Source: Idiomarina sp. X4
GTDB lineage: Bacteria > Pseudomonadota > Gammaproteobacteria > Enterobacterales > Alteromonadaceae
Direction: 5' to 3'
Length of the DNA stretch: 64,000 bases
Assembly: GCF_002808045.1 (NCBI RefSeq)
Contig: NZ_CP025000.1
Coordinates: 124,001 to 188,000, forward strand
Shown here: positions 37,160-45,893 of the stretch, one piece after another
Numbering within the stretch: the stretch's first letter is position 1
How the letters are laid out: the number at the start of each line of letters is the position of its first letter
Notes under the pieces: generated by a model
What the model was told of the DNA's origin: nothing
The model's database searches: none
The model's input: the letters and a program-made list of their open reading frames with translations, nothing else
Program-made: the position numbers and the translations under genes

Positions 37160-37839
37160 AAATTCCCCGTTCGGTTAAAGCGCTGCTCTAAACGAGACTT
37201 AGGCTCCTTATCTGCTTGTTCCTTCACCACATCTAACATCAGCGGTTTGCCCTTTACGTTATCTAAAATGACGTCTTTCGCCGTCATTAAGTCAGCCCCC
37301 ATCAACGGGTGCCACACACGAGCACTTGCCGAAGACTCAACGGTCGTATTTATCTTTAAAGCCGTTTTGCCGTCTTCGCCAGTTATCCAGGCGGTTTCGT
37401 CCTCGGTAATAATAATGTGAGCAATCATTTGATCATGAATATTACAGCCCAGTGTGACTACGCCAGGCTTATTGAAACTCAGTGTCGGCTTTTCTTCATT
37501 TGCGTACAACTTGAGCTCAAAAGGCTTCGGCTTAGAAAAAGAATAAACGTGGTGGCGAATATTATCACTATTCGGAAAAGTCACTTCACTTCCCGCTTTT
37601 ATAACCGTCATGAATGGTGTGAACTGGCGATCAACCTGATCAATGATCTTTTTCTCGACCTTAAGCTTTGCTTTATCAGTAACATGAGCGTTATCAACAA
37701 TGACCACAGCATTTGGTAAGGGGTTTCCCATTGCATCAACGATAGTCAGAGTCAATTCGTCAGCGTTAACCACCATAACCGGCAGCAAACACACTAAAGT
37801 GACCAACAGACGTTTAAGTGCTCTCAAATGACACTCCAT
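37156..37839 (-). CDS. Periplasmic cupredoxin-like protein
   Basis: A 227-residue protein with a signal peptide (about 1-26, ending VNA) and a cupredoxin-like domain. The probable copper ligands are visible as His in NIRHHVYSF and Cys, His and Met in LGCNIHDQM. Proteins of this type are often annotated as methylamine utilization-like. Only one ATG fits the frame, but a TTG at 37827 with GGAG six bases upstream is an attractive start. It is the first gene of the operon with the GGDEF-EAL, DUF3034 and globin genes and is divergent from fumC. Confidence 0.75.
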   Translation of the reverse strand: MECHLRALKRLLVTLVCLLPVMVVNADELTLTIVDAMGNPLPNAVVIVDNAHVTDKAKLKVEKKIIDQVDRQFTPFMTVIKAGSEVTFPNSDNIRHHVYSFSKPKPFELKLYANEEKPTLSFNKPGVVTLGCNIHDQMIAHIIITEDETAWITGEDGKTALKINTTVESSASARVWHPLMGADLMTAKDVILDNVKGKPLMLDVVKEQADKEPKSRLEQRFNRTGNL

Positions 37840-37990
37840 TTTAGATTGATAGTTCTAGATTACCCCACATCACAAATTCCGCAACTTTCGCGTCTTCAAC
37901 AACGTGATCTTCATCTCAGCCGATTCGTAATGTGTTATACCTATTAAAATTACATTAAACACAAATGCTTTGCCGCAGGAGGTTTTCTTT

Positions 37991-39373
37991 ATGAGTCAAG
38001 AATATCGCACCGAGAGCGACAGTATGGGTGAAGTCCAGGTTCCGGAAGATGCACTTTACGCGGCACAGACACAGCGGGCCGTAGACAACTTCGCGATAAG
38101 CGGGCTGACAATGCCTGATGATATGATTCAAGCGATTGCCCGCGTAAAAGCCGCCGCCGCCAAAGCGAATGCACAGGTAGGTAGTTTAGAGGAAAAGCAA
38201 CGAGACGCTATTGTTCAAGCGGCCGAGCAAATTATTAACGGCGAGCATAAAGAGCACTTCCCTATTGATATTTTTCAGACCGGCTCTGGCACAAGCTCGA
38301 ATATGAACGTCAATGAAGTTATCGCGAACTTGTGTAAACAAAACGGCGTTGACGTTCATCCAAATGACCACGTCAACCAAAGCCAGTCGAGTAACGACGT
38401 CATACCCACATCCATTCAAGTGGCCAGCGTGTTAGCCATTGAGAAACGCTTACAGCCTGCCATTAAGCATTTAATGGAGGTTATTCGTAGTAAAGCTGTC
38501 GAGCTTCGGGACGTAGTAAAAACCGGGCGCACCCATTTGATGGATGCGATGCCTATGACGCTAGCGCAGGAGTTAGAAACGTGGGCGGGTCAGCTCAGCC
38601 ACACCGCTGAACAACTGCCACAGCTGCTCCAACACAGCCGTATTCTTCCTCAGGGTGGCACCGCAATAGGCACCGGCATTAATGCACCAGAGGGGTTCGC
38701 AGAAACCTTTGCAAAAGAACTCAGCGGTTTCACCGGCACTGAATTTAAGGCATCCCCAAACCCATTTACAGGCATTGCGGGACAAGAATTGAACCTGCAG
38801 TTGCACGGCCAATTGAACACCTTGGCAACGACGCTGTTAAAAATAAGCAATGACTTACGCTGGATGAACAGCGGTCCCTTAGCCGGCCTGGGTGAAATTC
38901 AGTTAACAGCACTTCAACCCGGCAGCAGCATCATGCCTGGGAAGGTGAATCCGGTAATACCAGAGGCAGTGGCGATGGTGGCCGCACAAGTTAACGGCAA
39001 CCACACCACTATTACGACGGCAGCTCAGCAGGGAAACTTTCAGCTGAACGTTATGTTACCGGTTGTAGCCTATAATTTACTGCAGTCGATAGAGCTTCTG
39101 ACAAACAGCTGTCATGCTTTAGCTGATAAAGCCATTAAGGACTTTGAGGTCAACGAAGAGCGCCTTAATGAAGCCTTGGCTAAAAACCCTATTTTAGTGA
39201 CCGCACTCAACCCTGTTATTGGTTACAGTAAAGCGGCTGAGATAGCGAAGAAGGCTTACCAAAACGGTCGCCCTATTATCGATGTTGCAGACGAAATGAC
39301 CGATTTAAGCCGTGAGCGCTTAGAGCAATTATTAGATCCAAAAAAATTAACCGAGGGCGGTGTAAGCCAATAA
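37991..39373 (+). CDS. fumC: Class II fumarate hydratase
   Basis: FumC interconverts fumarate and malate in the TCA cycle and needs no iron-sulphur cluster. The 460-residue product has the superfamily signature GSSIMPGKVNP, the SSNDVIPTSIQVA and GRTHLMDAMPMTLAQE motifs. The ATG at 37991 has a clear AGGAGG upstream; the frame is open from 37970. It is followed 20 bases later by a short-chain dehydrogenase gene. Confidence 0.96.
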   Translation: MSQEYRTESDSMGEVQVPEDALYAAQTQRAVDNFAISGLTMPDDMIQAIARVKAAAAKANAQVGSLEEKQRDAIVQAAEQIINGEHKEHFPIDIFQTGSGTSSNMNVNEVIANLCKQNGVDVHPNDHVNQSQSSNDVIPTSIQVASVLAIEKRLQPAIKHLMEVIRSKAVELRDVVKTGRTHLMDAMPMTLAQELETWAGQLSHTAEQLPQLLQHSRILPQGGTAIGTGINAPEGFAETFAKELSGFTGTEFKASPNPFTGIAGQELNLQLHGQLNTLATTLLKISNDLRWMNSGPLAGLGEIQLTALQPGSSIMPGKVNPVIPEAVAMVAAQVNGNHTTITTAAQQGNFQLNVMLPVVAYNLLQSIELLTNSCHALADKAIKDFEVNEERLNEALAKNPILVTALNPVIGYSKAAEIAKKAYQNGRPIIDVADEMTDLSRERLEQLLDPKKLTEGGVSQ

Positions 39374-39393
39374 CTGTCTTAGAGGAGTAAATC

Positions 39394-40062
39394 ATGAGTC
39401 AACCCCATGTCGTTATAACAGGCGCAAACAGAGGCATCGGCTTTGAGTTTGCTAAACAATATGCCGAAAAAGGTTACAAAGTCACTGCCGTTTGCCGCAA
39501 TAACTCTAAGCAGCTGACCGAACTGGATGTCGACATCATAGAAGGTGTTGATGTAACTAAAGCCTCAGACTTATTGCGTTTAAAAGAAACATTGGGCAAT
39601 GCGAAAGTAAATATTTTGGTTAATAACGCTGGTCTACTGCACAAAGATGTTTTAGGTGAGCTGGACGCCGGCACCATTCGAGCACAATTTGAGGTCAATG
39701 CACTGGCTCCTTTGCGAGTAACCGAAGCATTACTCGATAATTTATCTAAAGGCAGCAAAATTGCGTTGATTACCAGCCGGATGGGTTCAATTGCCGACAA
39801 CGGCTCTGGCAGCCGCTACGGTTATAGAATGTCAAAAGCCGCATTAAACGCGGCTGGCAAGTCCCTGTCTATAGATTTAAAAGACAAAGGCATTGCCGTT
39901 GCAGTACTGCATCCGGGATTTGTACAAACCGACATGGTTAACCATGCGGGTGATATTTCAGCTGCAACCGCTGCCGAGAGGCTCAGACAACGCATTGAGG
40001 AACTTTCAATGGAGTCGACGGGTGAGTTTTATCATAGCAACGGCGACCCTTTGCCATGGTGA
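39394..40062 (+). CDS. Short-chain dehydrogenase/reductase
   Basis: A 222-residue SDR with the N-terminal cofactor motif TGANRGIGFEFA, NNAG near residue 75, the catalytic Ser in LITSRMGS and the YxxxK pair in YGYRMSKAALN. It resembles C-factor-like SDRs. The substrate cannot be told. It follows fumC in the same direction with AGAGGAG just before the ATG and may be cotranscribed. Confidence 0.85.
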   Translation: MSQPHVVITGANRGIGFEFAKQYAEKGYKVTAVCRNNSKQLTELDVDIIEGVDVTKASDLLRLKETLGNAKVNILVNNAGLLHKDVLGELDAGTIRAQFEVNALAPLRVTEALLDNLSKGSKIALITSRMGSIADNGSGSRYGYRMSKAALNAAGKSLSIDLKDKGIAVAVLHPGFVQTDMVNHAGDISAATAAERLRQRIEELSMESTGEFYHSNGDPLPW

Positions 40063-40138
40063 TTTGACGCCTTTTTAATCAAATGACCGTTTTTTTGCAC
40101 AAACGCGCTGCTTTATCGTATTTTTTCTCAAAAATAGG

Positions 40139-40167
40139 TTGACGGGTTGCGGAGCGATTTGCATAAT
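40139..40167 (+). promoter_or_regulatory. Promoter of the tRNA cluster
   Basis: TTGACG (40139-40144), a 17-base spacer and CATAAT (40162-40167). A GC-rich discriminator follows the -10 (ACGCGCCGC), typical of promoters under stringent control, and A/T tracts lie upstream at 40090-40137. The first tRNA starts 39 bases after the -10. This interval (40063-40206) holds no other feature. Confidence 0.75.
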
Positions 40168-40206
40168 ACGCGCCGCACTCACAGAGAGCGGAAAGTTAAA
40201 AAAGTT

Positions 40207-40283
40207 GGCTACGTAGCTCAGCTGGTTAGAGCACAGCACTCATAATGCTGGGGTCGCAAGTTCGAATCTCGCCGTAGCCACCA
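40207..40283 (+). tRNA. tRNA-Met (CAT)
   Basis: A 77-base cloverleaf starting GGCTACG and ending with the matching CGTAGCC plus ACCA, with anticodon CAT in the loop CTCATAA. It has the D-arm TAGCTCAG and T-loop TTCGAAT. It looks like elongator Met; an Ile CAU form is a possible alternative that needs the full modification context. CCA is encoded. Confidence 0.92.
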
Positions 40284-40300
40284 ACTTAACTGAGAAATGT

Positions 40301-40385
40301 GCGGACGTGGTGGAATTGGTAGACACGCTGGATTTAGGTTCCAGTGCCTCACGGCGTGAGAGTTCAAGTCTCTCCGTCCGCACCA
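40301..40385 (+). tRNA. tRNA-Leu (TAG)
   Basis: An 85-base class II tRNA with acceptor GCGGACG/CGTCCGC, anticodon TAG in the loop TTTAGGT, a long variable arm (about TGCCTCACGGCGTGA) and encoded CCA. It is 17 bases after tRNA-Met. Confidence 0.93.
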
Positions 40386-40409
40386 ACTCTCTCTCAGGGT
40401 AGCTAAAAT

Positions 40410-40484
40410 TGGGGCATAGCCAAGCGGTAAGGCAGCGGGTTTTGATCCCGCGATTCCCAGGTTCGATCCCTGGTGCCCCAGCCA
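40410..40484 (+). tRNA. tRNA-Gln (TTG), copy 1
   Basis: A 75-base tRNA with acceptor TGGGGCA/TGCCCCA, anticodon TTG in the loop TTTTGAT, T-loop TTCGATC and GCCA end. Sequence is identical to copy 2 at 40528. Confidence 0.93.
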
Positions 40485-40527
40485 TTAGCTTCTTTAATTT
40501 ATTTTGTGATTGCTGTCCTTAGTTGGA

Positions 40528-40602
40528 TGGGGCATAGCCAAGCGGTAAGGCAGCGGGTTTTGATCCCGCGATTCCCAGGTTCGATCCCTGGTGCCCCAGC
40601 CA
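40528..40602 (+). tRNA. tRNA-Gln (TTG), copy 2
   Basis: Identical over 75 bases to the first tRNA-Gln, 118 bases downstream start to start. The flanks differ, so only the mature gene is conserved between the two copies. Confidence 0.93.
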
Positions 40603-40616
40603 TACTAACTACTGTT

Positions 40617-40703
40617 GCGGTGGTGGCGGAATTGGTAGACGCGCTAGCTTCAGGTGCTAGTGTCCGAAAGGACGTGAGGGTTCAAGTCCCTCCCTCCGCA
40701 CCA
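40617..40703 (+). tRNA. tRNA-Leu (CAG)
   Basis: An 87-base class II tRNA with anticodon CAG in the loop TTCAGGT, a long variable arm (GTCCGAAAGGAC) and encoded CCA. The acceptor GCGGTGG/CCTCCGC has one T-T mismatch at position 5, where the E. coli counterpart also has a mismatch. The last tRNA of the cluster. Confidence 0.92.
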
Positions 40704-40714
40704 CAACAGACAAT

Positions 40715-40737
40715 GGCCACCTTAGGGTGGTTTTTTT
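40715..40737 (+). terminator. Intrinsic terminator after the tRNA cluster
   Basis: CCACC (40717-40721) pairs with GGTGG (40726-40730) around TTAG, with two further G-T pairs possible, followed by seven T (40731-40737). It lies 14 bases after the last tRNA. Confidence 0.8.
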
Positions 40738-40760
40738 GTGCCTGTTTCCCCCTAGTTATT

Positions 40761-41900
40761 CTATTCCCTAATAGCCTGCTTTATTAAGAAATGCTTCAGT
40801 ATCGGAGCTCTGGCGGCATTCAAAGAGACGTCAGCCAATAGACGAGCTATCGGATTACTGCTGCGCCAGCTTATTTGAAGTGCATCCATTAAACGCATCA
40901 TTTTAGCGTTTTCAAATTTTCGTTGTTTTTCGTATGCGTTAAGCGCCTGAGTCACTGGCTTGTTAGATAATTCGTTGAGCAAGCACTGAATATCGGCGAA
41001 CCCCAGGTTAACGCCCTGCCCCGCCATAGGATGAATACTATGAGCAGAGTCTCCGAGTAACGCAACGCAGCCGTATGAACAATAGTTTAATGCGTGCTTA
41101 CGCTGCAACGGAAAGCTCGCGGCTTTTATCAACTGAAATGCTCCTACATGTGGCTCAAACACCTGTGCCAAATGGGTTTGCAGTGCGGTTTTATCATGCT
41201 GAAGCGAACGAATATCGGCTCTTTTATCATAGTCAATAAGGCAGGCTTGATTGTCAGACAGTGGCAGTAATGCGTAAGGTCCCTGTGGTCTGAAAACCTC
41301 CCAAGTCTCGGAAGCGACAGGCTGTTCAAGCTTAACATTAGCCAGCAAACAACGTTGATCGTAATCCCAGCCACGGTAAGCAGTGTGGATCAACTGAGCT
41401 ATAAACGAATTCGCACCGTCACATCCCAGCAAGACATCGAAGCTACTCCGCTCGCCGTTAGTGAGCTCGACGGTTCTGTCATGAGGATTCAAGGAATTAA
41501 TACGCTTCTCTGTCACGAGTTCGACACTTTCGTAGTCTCGCAAACACTGCCAAAGCGCTGCCTGCAAAGCGTTATTTTCTACCATCACTCCCAGTGACGC
41601 CTGGTCGACTTCATTGGCATCAAATGTCAGGCTTTTTCCTGACTGAGTAGTTACCGTTAACCGCTGATAGTCTCTTACTTTGCTGTGAGCGATGACCTCA
41701 TGAACCCCCAATGAGCGTAACCACTGCCAGTTGGCTAAGTTTACGGACGAAATTCTGAGATCCCAATCATCGGTTTGACCCTCGAGCTTTGGTGGATGAC
41801 TTTCAAATAATTTGACGTAAACCCCGGCTTTAGCAAGTGCCAGCGCCGACGCAGCACCGACCATTCCACCGCCATTTATGACAACCGTTAAATCTCGCAT
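40761..41900 (-). CDS. ubiF: UbiF-like ubiquinone biosynthesis hydroxylase
   Basis: A 379-residue FAD-dependent monooxygenase of the UbiH/UbiF/VisC family: N-terminal dinucleotide motif NGGGMVGAASALALAKAG, the CDGANSF DG motif and the FAD motif GDSAHSIHPMAGQGVNLG. UbiF hydroxylates C6 of the ubiquinone ring. I call it UbiF rather than UbiH or UbiI from its neighbourhood: it lies beside the tRNA cluster and miaB as in E. coli. It is divergent from the EamA transporter gene. Confidence 0.82.
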   Translation of the reverse strand: MRDLTVVINGGGMVGAASALALAKAGVYVKLFESHPPKLEGQTDDWDLRISSVNLANWQWLRSLGVHEVIAHSKVRDYQRLTVTTQSGKSLTFDANEVDQASLGVMVENNALQAALWQCLRDYESVELVTEKRINSLNPHDRTVELTNGERSSFDVLLGCDGANSFIAQLIHTAYRGWDYDQRCLLANVKLEQPVASETWEVFRPQGPYALLPLSDNQACLIDYDKRADIRSLQHDKTALQTHLAQVFEPHVGAFQLIKAASFPLQRKHALNYCSYGCVALLGDSAHSIHPMAGQGVNLGFADIQCLLNELSNKPVTQALNAYEKQRKFENAKMMRLMDALQISWRSSNPIARLLADVSLNAARAPILKHFLIKQAIRE

Positions 41901-42017
41901 AGAACCTGAATTGTCTGTAAGTATAAGTTCTCTATAAATAACACATTTCCGGTCTCATTTCCGTTATCATAGTCATATTCATCAGTGTAAATGCCACATT
42001 TTTTTAAGAGCACCTCA

Positions 42018-42887
42018 ATGGCAACGACAGACACCTCACAAAAAGCCGTTATTCTCGCCTCATTTTTAATTTTAAGCGCAGAGGCGAGCTTTGCCGGTGT
42101 CAGTGCTTTGGTAAAATTCATCAGCCAGGACCAGCCTTTTGAACAACTGGTGTTTTTTAGAAACCTAACCGCATTTTTAGTATTGCTGCCCTGGCTATGG
42201 CGAAAAGGACCTGGGTCGCTCAAAACAACCCGTCTAGGTTTGCATCTCATTCGCGCAGCTGCCGGCATTACCGCCATGTACTTGTTTTTCTTTGCCATAG
42301 CCAGTATCCCGCTGGCTCAGGCAACACTGGTGCTGCTTTTATCGCCCTTTTTAATACCAATTATTGGCTGGCTATGGTTAAAAGACTACGTCGCCCGCCA
42401 AACCTGGTTCGCTATTGCCCTTGGTTTTGTCGGCGTATTTATTTTCCTCGACCCTATGAACAGTGAACTCTCTCCGGTTATTGCCGTTGCGTTTTTGGCG
42501 GCTGCCTTGGCCGCTTTTACCAAAACAGTGATACGGCGTATGTCGAGCACCGAGTCTACCAGTAAAATTGTTTTCTACTTCAGTACGTTAGCAACTATTG
42601 CCTCTGGTGTGCCATTGCTTTGGTTATGGGAACCCATTCCCAGTCATCATTGGCTTGGCGTTTTCGCACTTGGCCTACTTGCCGTTTACGGTCAACTAGC
42701 GATGACAAAAGCGTTTTCTATAGCGCCCCCCGCAAAAGTCGGTGTTTTCACTTACAGTTCGGTTATTTTTGCCGCCTTGCTGGGCTTTTGGTTATTTGAT
42801 GAAGCGCTTGCATGGCATATGCTCTGGGGCGCACTCATTATATTTGTGGCGGGCTATTTTGCGATACGCTCACGTCGTAAGAGCTAA
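42018..42887 (+). CDS. EamA-family (DMT) transporter
   Basis: A 289-residue polytopic membrane protein with about ten hydrophobic segments and two EamA repeats (about 10-140 and 150-285). Typical features are the ASFAGVSALVKFIS stretch in the first half and FALGLLAVYGQLAMTKAFSIAP in the second. Members export amino acids, sugars or metabolites; the substrate is unknown. The ATG at 42018 begins the helix-preceding MATTDTSQ; an upstream ATG at 41991 is possible. Confidence 0.82.
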   Translation: MATTDTSQKAVILASFLILSAEASFAGVSALVKFISQDQPFEQLVFFRNLTAFLVLLPWLWRKGPGSLKTTRLGLHLIRAAAGITAMYLFFFAIASIPLAQATLVLLLSPFLIPIIGWLWLKDYVARQTWFAIALGFVGVFIFLDPMNSELSPVIAVAFLAAALAAFTKTVIRRMSSTESTSKIVFYFSTLATIASGVPLLWLWEPIPSHHWLGVFALGLLAVYGQLAMTKAFSIAPPAKVGVFTYSSVIFAALLGFWLFDEALAWHMLWGALIIFVAGYFAIRSRRKS

Positions 42888-42898
42888 CAAATTCGTGT

Positions 42899-42928
42899 TT
42901 GGCAATTTGCCCCAATAAACGATAAAAT
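42899..42928 (+). promoter_or_regulatory. Probable miaB promoter
   Basis: TTGGCA (42899-42904; five of six consensus bases), an 18-base spacer and TAAAAT (42923-42928). The miaB ATG is 40 bases downstream. This would drive the miaB-ybeZ-ybeY-corC-lnt run. Confidence 0.55.
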
Positions 42929-42967
42929 ATCCGGTCTTAATTTGAACCTATCAACCATCGAGTAGTC

Positions 42968-44407
42968 ATGAGCAAGAAGTTATATATCAAAACATGGGGT
43001 TGTCAGATGAACGAGTACGATTCAGCGAAAATGGCTGATCTACTTAAATCGACACACGGGTACGACGTTGCAGAAGATGCTGAAGACGCTGATCTGATCC
43101 TGTTGAACACCTGCTCCATTCGCGAAAAGGCTCAGGAAAAGGTTTTCCACCAGTTAGGTCGCTGGAAAAATCTGAAGCAGAAAAAACCTGACTTGCTCAT
43201 TGGCGTTGGCGGCTGTGTGGCCTCTCAGGAAGGCGACGAAATTCGCTCTCGCGCCCCCTTTGTCGATATTATATTTGGACCGCAGACGTTGCACCGCCTA
43301 CCAGAGATGGTCAACCAAGTCAGCGAAACCCATGCGCCAATGGTTGATGTGTCGTTCCCTGAAATTGAAAAGTTTGACCGTTTGCCAGAGCCTAAGGCTG
43401 ACGGTGCCAGTGCTTTCGTTTCGATTATGGAAGGCTGCAGTAAGTACTGTTCTTTCTGCGTTGTCCCTTACACGCGCGGCGAAGAAGTCAGCCGCCCTGT
43501 TGACGATGTCATCTATGAAATTGCTCAGCTGGCAGATCAAGGCGTACGCGAAGTGAATTTGCTCGGTCAAAACGTAAATGCCTACTTAGGTGAACACTTT
43601 GATGGCACTCAGTGTCGCTTTGCCGAATTACTTCACCTGGTTGCTGCCATTGATGGCATTGACCGTATTCGTTATACCACATCGCACCCAGTCGAGTTTA
43701 CCGACGATATTATCGAAGCCTACACAACGATTCCAGAGTTGGTGAGTCATCTGCACTTACCGGTACAGAGCGGCTCTGATCGCGTACTGACAATGATGAA
43801 GCGCGGTCATACAGCGCTTGAATACAAGTCAAAAATGCGTGCTTTAAAGAAAGCACGTCCGGACATTGCTCTGTCATCTGACTTCATTATCGGCTTCCCG
43901 GGGGAGTCCGATGCTGATTTTCAAGCAACTATGGATTTGATCCAAAGCGTTGATTTTGACATGAGTTTCAGCTTTATTTATAGCGCACGTCCGGGAACTC
44001 CGGCCGCCGACTTGCCTGATGACGTTTCAGAGGAAACCAAAAAGCAACGCTTACAAATTTTACAGCAACGCTTAAACCAGCAATCTATGGCGCATGCACG
44101 ACGTATGCTGGATACTGAGCAAAGAATATTAGTGACAGGACCTTCGAAAAAGAACCCAATGGAACTGTCTGGAAGAACAGAAAATAACCGGGTTGTAAAT
44201 TTTGTCGGACAACCCCATATGATAGGTCAGTTCGTTGATGTTCGTATTACAGAAGTGTTACCGAACAGTCTTCGCGGCGACCTTATCCGTGAAGAGAAAG
44301 ACATGGGGCTACGTGTCGACACCGCCCCAGAAACGATTTTACAAAGAGGCAAAGTCAACGAACCTGACGAGTTGGGTGTTGTAAAAATGCCTCCACAAGC
44401 GAGTTAA
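42968..44407 (+). CDS. miaB: tRNA-2-methylthio-N6-dimethylallyladenosine synthase MiaB
   Basis: MiaB adds the methylthio group at A37 of tRNAs. The 479-residue protein has the N-terminal UPF0004 cysteines in [18 protein letters not shown] and GVGGCVA, the radical SAM motif GCSKYCSFC, and a C-terminal TRAM domain. It starts the miaB-ybeZ-ybeY-corC-lnt operon, as in E. coli. Confidence 0.96.
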   Translation: MSKKLYIKTWGCQMNEYDSAKMADLLKSTHGYDVAEDAEDADLILLNTCSIREKAQEKVFHQLGRWKNLKQKKPDLLIGVGGCVASQEGDEIRSRAPFVDIIFGPQTLHRLPEMVNQVSETHAPMVDVSFPEIEKFDRLPEPKADGASAFVSIMEGCSKYCSFCVVPYTRGEEVSRPVDDVIYEIAQLADQGVREVNLLGQNVNAYLGEHFDGTQCRFAELLHLVAAIDGIDRIRYTTSHPVEFTDDIIEAYTTIPELVSHLHLPVQSGSDRVLTMMKRGHTALEYKSKMRALKKARPDIALSSDFIIGFPGESDADFQATMDLIQSVDFDMSFSFIYSARPGTPAADLPDDVSEETKKQRLQILQQRLNQQSMAHARRMLDTEQRILVTGPSKKNPMELSGRTENNRVVNFVGQPHMIGQFVDVRITEVLPNSLRGDLIREEKDMGLRVDTAPETILQRGKVNEPDELGVVKMPPQAS

Positions 44408-44418
44408 AGAGGAATCGA

Positions 44419-45411
44419 TTGAGTCCACAAACGCAAACGCTAGATTTTGAATTGGAGCCGACGGATTCTCGTCGGCTTTCTAACCTCTGCGGGCCTTTAG
44501 ACGAGAATCTGCAGCATATTGAGCGCCGCCTTGGTGTTGAGATAACCCACCGCGGTCATCAGTTTCGTTTAATAGGCAACGCTAAAACGGTTTCGGCTGT
44601 GCAAAAGTTGCTGCTTGATTTATATGTCGATACGGCACCAATGAAAGGTCGTGACGGTCAAATTGAGCCAGAGCAGGTACATTTAGCCATTCAACAGGCC
44701 AAAGTCCTTGAACAGGACCGCGACAAAGGCGATCCAGCCGCAGAAAAAATGACACACATTAAGACCAAACGCGGTCTTATTAAGCCACGCAACCATAATC
44801 AGGCTGAGTACGTTCGGGCTATTTTGGCTCACGACGTGAATTTCGGCATTGGTCCTGCAGGTACGGGTAAAACCTACTTAGCCGTCGCTTGTGCCGTTGA
44901 CGCATTAGAGCGCCAGGAAGTCCGCCGTATTTTACTGACCCGTCCGGCTGTGGAAGCAGGCGAAAAACTGGGTTTTTTACCCGGTGATTTGGCTCAAAAG
45001 GTCGATCCTTACTTAAGGCCTCTTTATGATGCGCTATTCGAGATGCTTGGCTTTGAAAAGGTCGAGAAGCTTATTGAAAGAAACGTCATTGAAGTTGCCC
45101 CACTGGCTTATATGCGTGGTCGTACTTTGAACGATGCCTTTATCATCCTGGATGAAAGTCAAAACACAACCTGTGAACAAATGAAAATGTTCCTGACACG
45201 TATCGGCTTTAACTCGCGTGCGGTCATTACCGGCGATATTACACAGGTCGACTTACCACGCGGCCAACGCTCGGGCTTACGTCACGCCATTGAGGTTTTA
45301 AATAAAGTATCAGATGTCAGCTTTACCTTTTTCCAGGCAGGAGATGTTGTCAGGCACCCAGTGGTTCAACGTATTGTCCAAGCATACGATGAGTTCGATA
45401 AGCGCTCATGA
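44419..45411 (+). CDS. ybeZ: PhoH-like ATPase YbeZ
   Basis: A 330-residue PhoH-family P-loop ATPase. Walker A GPAGTGKTYLA lies at about 146-156 and Walker B FIILDESQNTT follows; an N-terminal KH-like region precedes. It is thought to act with YbeY in RNA metabolism. The start is a TTG at 44419 with AAGAGGA upstream. It overlaps ybeY by four bases. Confidence 0.94.
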   Translation: MSPQTQTLDFELEPTDSRRLSNLCGPLDENLQHIERRLGVEITHRGHQFRLIGNAKTVSAVQKLLLDLYVDTAPMKGRDGQIEPEQVHLAIQQAKVLEQDRDKGDPAAEKMTHIKTKRGLIKPRNHNQAEYVRAILAHDVNFGIGPAGTGKTYLAVACAVDALERQEVRRILLTRPAVEAGEKLGFLPGDLAQKVDPYLRPLYDALFEMLGFEKVEKLIERNVIEVAPLAYMRGRTLNDAFIILDESQNTTCEQMKMFLTRIGFNSRAVITGDITQVDLPRGQRSGLRHAIEVLNKVSDVSFTFFQAGDVVRHPVVQRIVQAYDEFDKRS

Positions 45412-45893
45412 GTAAGATCACGCTTGATTACCAAACTGCCGAGGGTATTAAAGACGCACCGGAAGAAAGCACCATTGCTCTTGCGGCCAACGCTGTTATT
45501 AAGCACCTTGGTATCGATAAGCCTGTGGAGCTAACGGTTCGAATTGTAAAAGATAACGAAGCCGCTGAACTCAACCACCAGTTCAGAAGCAAAAATTACC
45601 CAACAAACGTGCTGTCTTTTCCTTTTGAAAGTCCCGTTGAATTACCCATCCAGTTATTGGGTGATTTAGTCATCTGTCAAAGCGTCGTTGAGCGCGAAGC
45701 AAAAGAGCAAAATAAGTCCGTTATCGCCCACTGGACGCACATGGTGATACACGGTACTCTGCACCTTTTGGGTTACGACCATATACAAGAAGAAGATGCC
45801 GTCGAAATGGAGTCGATAGAAAAGCGAATTATGGCTTCTCTTGATTATCCAGACCCATATGAAACAACAAGCAACACGGAGCATACACTTTAA
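45408..45893 (+). CDS. ybeY: Endoribonuclease YbeY
   Basis: YbeY is a metal-dependent RNase in rRNA maturation and ribosome quality control. The 161-residue product has the zinc-binding motif HGTLHLLGYDH and the NVLSFPFE stretch. It overlaps ybeZ by four bases and corC by one. Confidence 0.95.
   Translation: MSKITLDYQTAEGIKDAPEESTIALAANAVIKHLGIDKPVELTVRIVKDNEAAELNHQFRSKNYPTNVLSFPFESPVELPIQLLGDLVICQSVVEREAKEQNKSVIAHWTHMVIHGTLHLLGYDHIQEEDAVEMESIEKRIMASLDYPDPYETTSNTEHTL

Noticed and set aside
40063..40760. A genomic island at the tRNA cluster
   Set aside because: No integrase, direct repeats or foreign genes flank the tRNAs; both sides are conserved housekeeping genes.
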